A stretch of DNA of 64,000 nucleotides, taken from the NCBI GenBank assembly GCA_002070095.1, contig MWCR01000006.1:1-64000 (forward strand), in the 5' to 3' direction. Positions 61,211-64,000 of this stretch are shown piece by piece. Origin of the DNA: Parcubacteria group bacterium ADurb.Bin192 (GTDB lineage: Bacteria; Patescibacteriota; Patescibacteriia; 2-12-FULL-60-25). The position numbers and the translations under genes are program-made. The notes beneath the pieces are model-generated. The model searched no databases. It was given only the letters and a program-made list of their open reading frames with translations, and was not told where the DNA came from. Position 1 is the stretch's first letter. Each line of letters starts with the position of its first letter.

Positions 61211-62062
61211 ATGTCCAAATCTTTCAAAAAATCCAACCGCCCGGCGCCAAAAACTTCAAGTTCAGCCTCGGTGTGGGCGGTCGTCAGCATTTTAAGTTTC
61301 CCCACGGTAGCTTTATCTCTGGCAACCTTGGGCTGGAACTCTCTGGCAGCCTTTCTGCTGGCTTGTTTGGCCACCATCTCTATTTTGATACTGGAAGCTT
61401 TTACCAGGGGCAAAGTCTGGATTTTTGATGATAAATTCCGCCATATTTTTGATCACGAAGACACGCCTTTCAGAATCATAGTGGTCGCCGGGGGAATGTT
61501 GCTGATCCTGGAAACCATTCTAATCGTGGAAACTTTCAGAAACCCGGCCTTTGACGGTTTTATTTTAAACATCATGGCCAAAAAACAATGCGCATCGCCC
61601 ACCAGCTATGTGGCGAAAATAATTTGTCCGCATTATACGGGCTCAACCGCCACTCAATCCAAAAATTTAAAGCAACGGGAGTTCCCGCTTAAATATTCTT
61701 TGGAGCAAGCCGCCAAAACCCATCTCTTACCCAATGCCGTGGCCGGTTCTTGCGCGATTTTGCCGGCCCAGTGGCCGAATTACGCTCAAGACGACCGGTC
61801 CGTTAAATTTTTCGCCTATTGCAAACAAAGTCCGGCCGGTTCTTGTACGCCCGGCGGTGAAAGCGTGTCCGCCATCATCACCACGGAACTCATGCGCAAT
61901 GAACTCGGATACTACGTGCCTCTTACCTGGCAGGAAGACCGTCAAAGCCAAGCCTATCAAAACATCATCAACCATCCGGAGGCCGTAAAAATGATGGACG
62001 ACTATTTGAACGAACGCTGTAAAAACATAACCCAAGTTTTTCTCAAGCCTTTGGGTGAATAA
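61211..62062 (+). CDS. Membrane protein of unknown function with extracytoplasmic domain
   Basis: 283 residues. Basic N-terminus, membrane helices about 20-64 (probably two) and 93-111, then a roughly 165-residue soluble part with several cysteines (about residues 127, 139, 181, 203 and 212) and YVPLTWQEDRQSQAYQNIINHPEAVKMMDDYL. The last third resembles small lytic-transglycosylase-like helical modules, but I see no certain catalytic motif. Start at 61211 chosen because it precedes the basic segment and follows the promoter. Confidence 0.65.
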   Translation: MSKSFKKSNRPAPKTSSSASVWAVVSILSFPTVALSLATLGWNSLAAFLLACLATISILILEAFTRGKVWIFDDKFRHIFDHEDTPFRIIVVAGGMLLILETILIVETFRNPAFDGFILNIMAKKQCASPTSYVAKIICPHYTGSTATQSKNLKQREFPLKYSLEQAAKTHLLPNAVAGSCAILPAQWPNYAQDDRSVKFFAYCKQSPAGSCTPGGESVSAIITTELMRNELGYYVPLTWQEDRQSQAYQNIINHPEAVKMMDDYLNERCKNITQVFLKPLGE

Positions 62063-62087
62063 ACCGGCTGAAATTTTCGGCCATTCG

Positions 62088-62096
62088 TGTTAAAAT
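62088..62096 (+). promoter_or_regulatory. Extended -10 of the beta-CASP nuclease gene
   Basis: TGTTAAAAT; the ATG at 62103 is 6 nt downstream. Leaderless predicted. Confidence 0.6.
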
Positions 62097-62102
62097 GGAA
62101 AA

Positions 62103-63461
62103 ATGAAAATAACCCCTTACGGAGCCGCCAGAGAAGTAACCGGCTCTTGTTATTTGATTGAAACCGAAAAAGCAAAAATATTGGTGGACTGCGGCTTGTT
62201 CCAAGGCTATTCTTTGGCTTTTTCCAAAAATTTCGAACCCTGGGCTTTCGATGCTTCCACGGTGGACGCTGTTTTTATTACCCATGCGCACTTGGACCAC
62301 ACGGGCAGACTGCCATTTTTATGCAAAAGCGGATTCACGGGACCGGTTTATTTGACCCCGCCCACGGCCAAACTGGCGCAGTTGATACTGGAAGACGCGG
62401 AAAACATCATGGAAGAAGATTTTCAAAGAACGCACGCTCCCAAACTTTACGACCGTCATGATGTGGACTGTTGCGTGGATCGCTTTAAACCCATGAGCGA
62501 CGAAAGCGCTATTTGTGTCAAAGACCTGAAAATAACCTTCCATAACGCCGGCCATATTTTTGGCAGTGCTTTTATCTGTCTGGAAGACATGAAAGGCCAC
62601 AGAGCCGTCTTCTCGGGAGATCTGGGCAATGTGGACACACCGCTGGTCAAACCCAAACATGAACTTTGCGATGCCGATGCGCTGTTCATCGAATCCACCT
62701 ATGGCAATCGCATTCACGAAGACCAAGCCAGCCGGGTGCAACTGCTTAAAAAAACCATTATCGAAACAGTTAAACGCAATGGAGTCTTGCTCATTCCCGC
62801 TTTTGCCGTGGAAAGAACGCAAGAACTCTTGTATGAGCTGAACCACTTGGTTGAGAACAGGCTGATGCCGGCCGTGGACATTTATCTGGACAGCCCTATG
62901 GCCATCAAAGCCTCCCGCATTTTTGACGATTATCCTGATTACTACAGCCGGGATGCTTTTAAATTAATCGCCTCGGGCGATGAATTGTTTGATTTTCCGG
63001 GTTTGACGCTCACCATGTCCAAAGATGAATCCAAGGCCATCAATCAAGCCCCCTGGCCCAAGGTGATTATCGCGGGATCGGGCATGATGTCCGGGGGCCG
63101 GATCATGCATCACTTGGTGCGCTATTTGGGAGATCCGAAAACCACTTTGCTCATTATCGGTTATCAAACTGAAGGCACGCTGGGACGAAAACTCTACTCG
63201 GGTGAGAAAAAAGTCTGGGTCTTGAATGAGATGATAGAAGTCAAAGCTCAAATCGTAAGTATCGGCAGTTACAGCGCGCACGCGGATCAACACATGTTGA
63301 TCGACTGGATAAAATCAGCTGACCAGCCGCCCAAACATATTTATTGTGTGCACGGAGAAGAAAACGCGGCCGCGGCTTTGGCCACGCGCATCAGAGAGGA
63401 ACTGCGTTTAAAAGCCGACGTGCCCAGATTCGGGCAAACCATTGAGACTGAAAATATATGA
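62103..63461 (+). CDS. Beta-CASP metallo-beta-lactamase ribonuclease (CPSF-like)
   Basis: 452-residue RNase of the MBL fold with beta-CASP insertion. Seen: H61-x-H63-x-D65-H66 zinc motif, the Asp-Leu-Gly strand (FSGDLGNVD), FIESTYGNR, the beta-CASP segment with IPAFAVERTQELLY, AGSGMMSGGRIMHH, GYQTEGTLGRKL, and the closing SAHAD and VHGE histidines. This is the YSH1/CPSF-73-like bacterial group acting on RNA ends. It overlaps the next gene by 4 nt (ATGA). Confidence 0.93.
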   Translation: MKITPYGAAREVTGSCYLIETEKAKILVDCGLFQGYSLAFSKNFEPWAFDASTVDAVFITHAHLDHTGRLPFLCKSGFTGPVYLTPPTAKLAQLILEDAENIMEEDFQRTHAPKLYDRHDVDCCVDRFKPMSDESAICVKDLKITFHNAGHIFGSAFICLEDMKGHRAVFSGDLGNVDTPLVKPKHELCDADALFIESTYGNRIHEDQASRVQLLKKTIIETVKRNGVLLIPAFAVERTQELLYELNHLVENRLMPAVDIYLDSPMAIKASRIFDDYPDYYSRDAFKLIASGDELFDFPGLTLTMSKDESKAINQAPWPKVIIAGSGMMSGGRIMHHLVRYLGDPKTTLLIIGYQTEGTLGRKLYSGEKKVWVLNEMIEVKAQIVSIGSYSAHADQHMLIDWIKSADQPPKHIYCVHGEENAAAALATRIREELRLKADVPRFGQTIETENI

Positions 63462-64000
63462 CCTGGATAATCATCGCCATTTTGGGACACGCGGCCAACG
63501 GTTTCGCTTTTATCATAGACAAGATACTGCTGAATAACGCTTTTAAGCGCAGCGCCACTTATGCCGGCCTGGTAGGGCTTTTATCAGCCTTGGCTCTGGT
63601 TCTGATTCCCTGGGTAACGGCTTGGCCACTGGGCGGTGATTTATTGCTGGCGATTTTAAGCGGTCTGACCTTTATGGCCGCTCTCTGGACTTTTTTTGCG
63701 GCTCTTTCCAGAGGAGAAGCCAGCCGGGTCATACCCATTATCAGCGCCCTGATTCCCATCATGACCCTGATTGGAACCTCCTTATTTTTAGCCGAACGGC
63801 TGTCTTTTTATGAACTGCTGGGATTTTTTATGTTGATCACGGCCACGGTTATCCTGGCCGGGGGCAAAGCTCAAAACCGTCTTACTTTAAACGCCTTGCT
63901 CTTAAGCCTGCTATCAGCTTTTCTGTTCGCGGTCAGTTCGGTTAGCGGCAAAGCCGTCTACGACAGCGTAGGTTTTTTGGGCGGCTTTACGACCACGCGC
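63458..64000 (+). CDS. EamA/DMT-family transporter, 3' end beyond window
   Basis: 181 codons visible. Six hydrophobic segments are seen so far (about 3-22, 30-49, 58-78, 86-104, 112-132, 144-165), the 10-helix drug/metabolite transporter pattern, with ALWTFFAALSRGEASRVIPI (EamA motif near the third/fourth helices) and an SLFLAERLSFYELLGFFM segment. Likely exports a small metabolite. Translationally coupled to the nuclease gene. Confidence 0.85.
   Translation, partial: MTWIIIAILGHAANGFAFIIDKILLNNAFKRSATYAGLVGLLSALALVLIPWVTAWPLGGDLLLAILSGLTFMAALWTFFAALSRGEASRVIPIISALIPIMTLIGTSLFLAERLSFYELLGFFMLITATVILAGGKAQNRLTLNALLLSLLSAFLFAVSSVSGKAVYDSVGFLGGFTTTR

Overview
The window reads like a chromosome segment of a Candidate Phyla Radiation (Patescibacteria) bacterium. 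The evidence is dense, mostly short housekeeping genes; a TraG/VirD4-like ATPase paired with a small coiled partner; a DUF5652-type mini membrane protein; secreted proteins with short Trp-Tyr-Val wall-type repeats around a calcium-binding aspartate loop; and almost no Shine-Dalgarno (SD) sequences. TGA is used as a stop (for example dnaX), so this is not a UGA-recoding lineage. I cannot name the phylum more precisely from sequence alone.

Layout. 1-8.5 kb: partial D,D-carboxypeptidase, cysS, the ATPase pair, an unknown protein, dnaX and tRNA-Gln. 8.6-24.3 kb: guanylate-kinase-like protein, Kef-type antiporter, DUF333 lipoprotein, pgi, YtxH-like protein, clpB behind a CIRCE operator, a CruF-like carotenoid-family membrane protein, rsmI, HD hydrolase, metG, CvpA-like protein and tatD. 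24.3-31.6 kb: a complete F1Fo ATP synthase operon (atpZ/I-B-E-F-H-A-G-D-C) behind a near-consensus promoter. 31.6-43.5 kb: thpR, a WecG/TagA glycosyltransferase, gltX, an M23 murein hydrolase activator, dusB, uvrB, dnaG and rpoD. 43.7-47.3 kb: a 0.8-kb promoter-to-terminator region that looks like a large structured RNA, then tRNA-Asn, a 38-codon peptide gene, an ABC exporter and a zinc-ribbon protein. 47.3-51.1 kb: a stress/repair run (msrA, msrB, HAD, ASCH, Nudix, arsM, lipoprotein). 51.5-64 kb: BaiN-like flavoprotein, calcium-loop surface protein, prohibitin-like protein, small membrane proteins, Nudix and HIT enzymes, 3D-domain protein, SDR, beta-CASP nuclease and a partial EamA transporter.

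Expression signals. Many genes have an (extended) -10 box only 6-9 nt before the start codon, often with a -35 box 17 nt further upstream. That spacing predicts leaderless mRNAs. Three genes break this rule and carry strong SD sequences, TTGACA promoters and private terminators (starts at 23852, 45108 and 46997).

Non-coding content. The gaps at 35.7-36.1, 39.8-40.3, 43.5-43.65, 51.1-51.5, 52.75-53.0 and 55.6-55.75 kb are filled with copies of several dispersed palindromic repeats. The most interesting item is the 43.77-44.56 kb transcript: no plausible coding sequence, many small helices with purine-rich loops, its own promoter and a strong intrinsic terminator.
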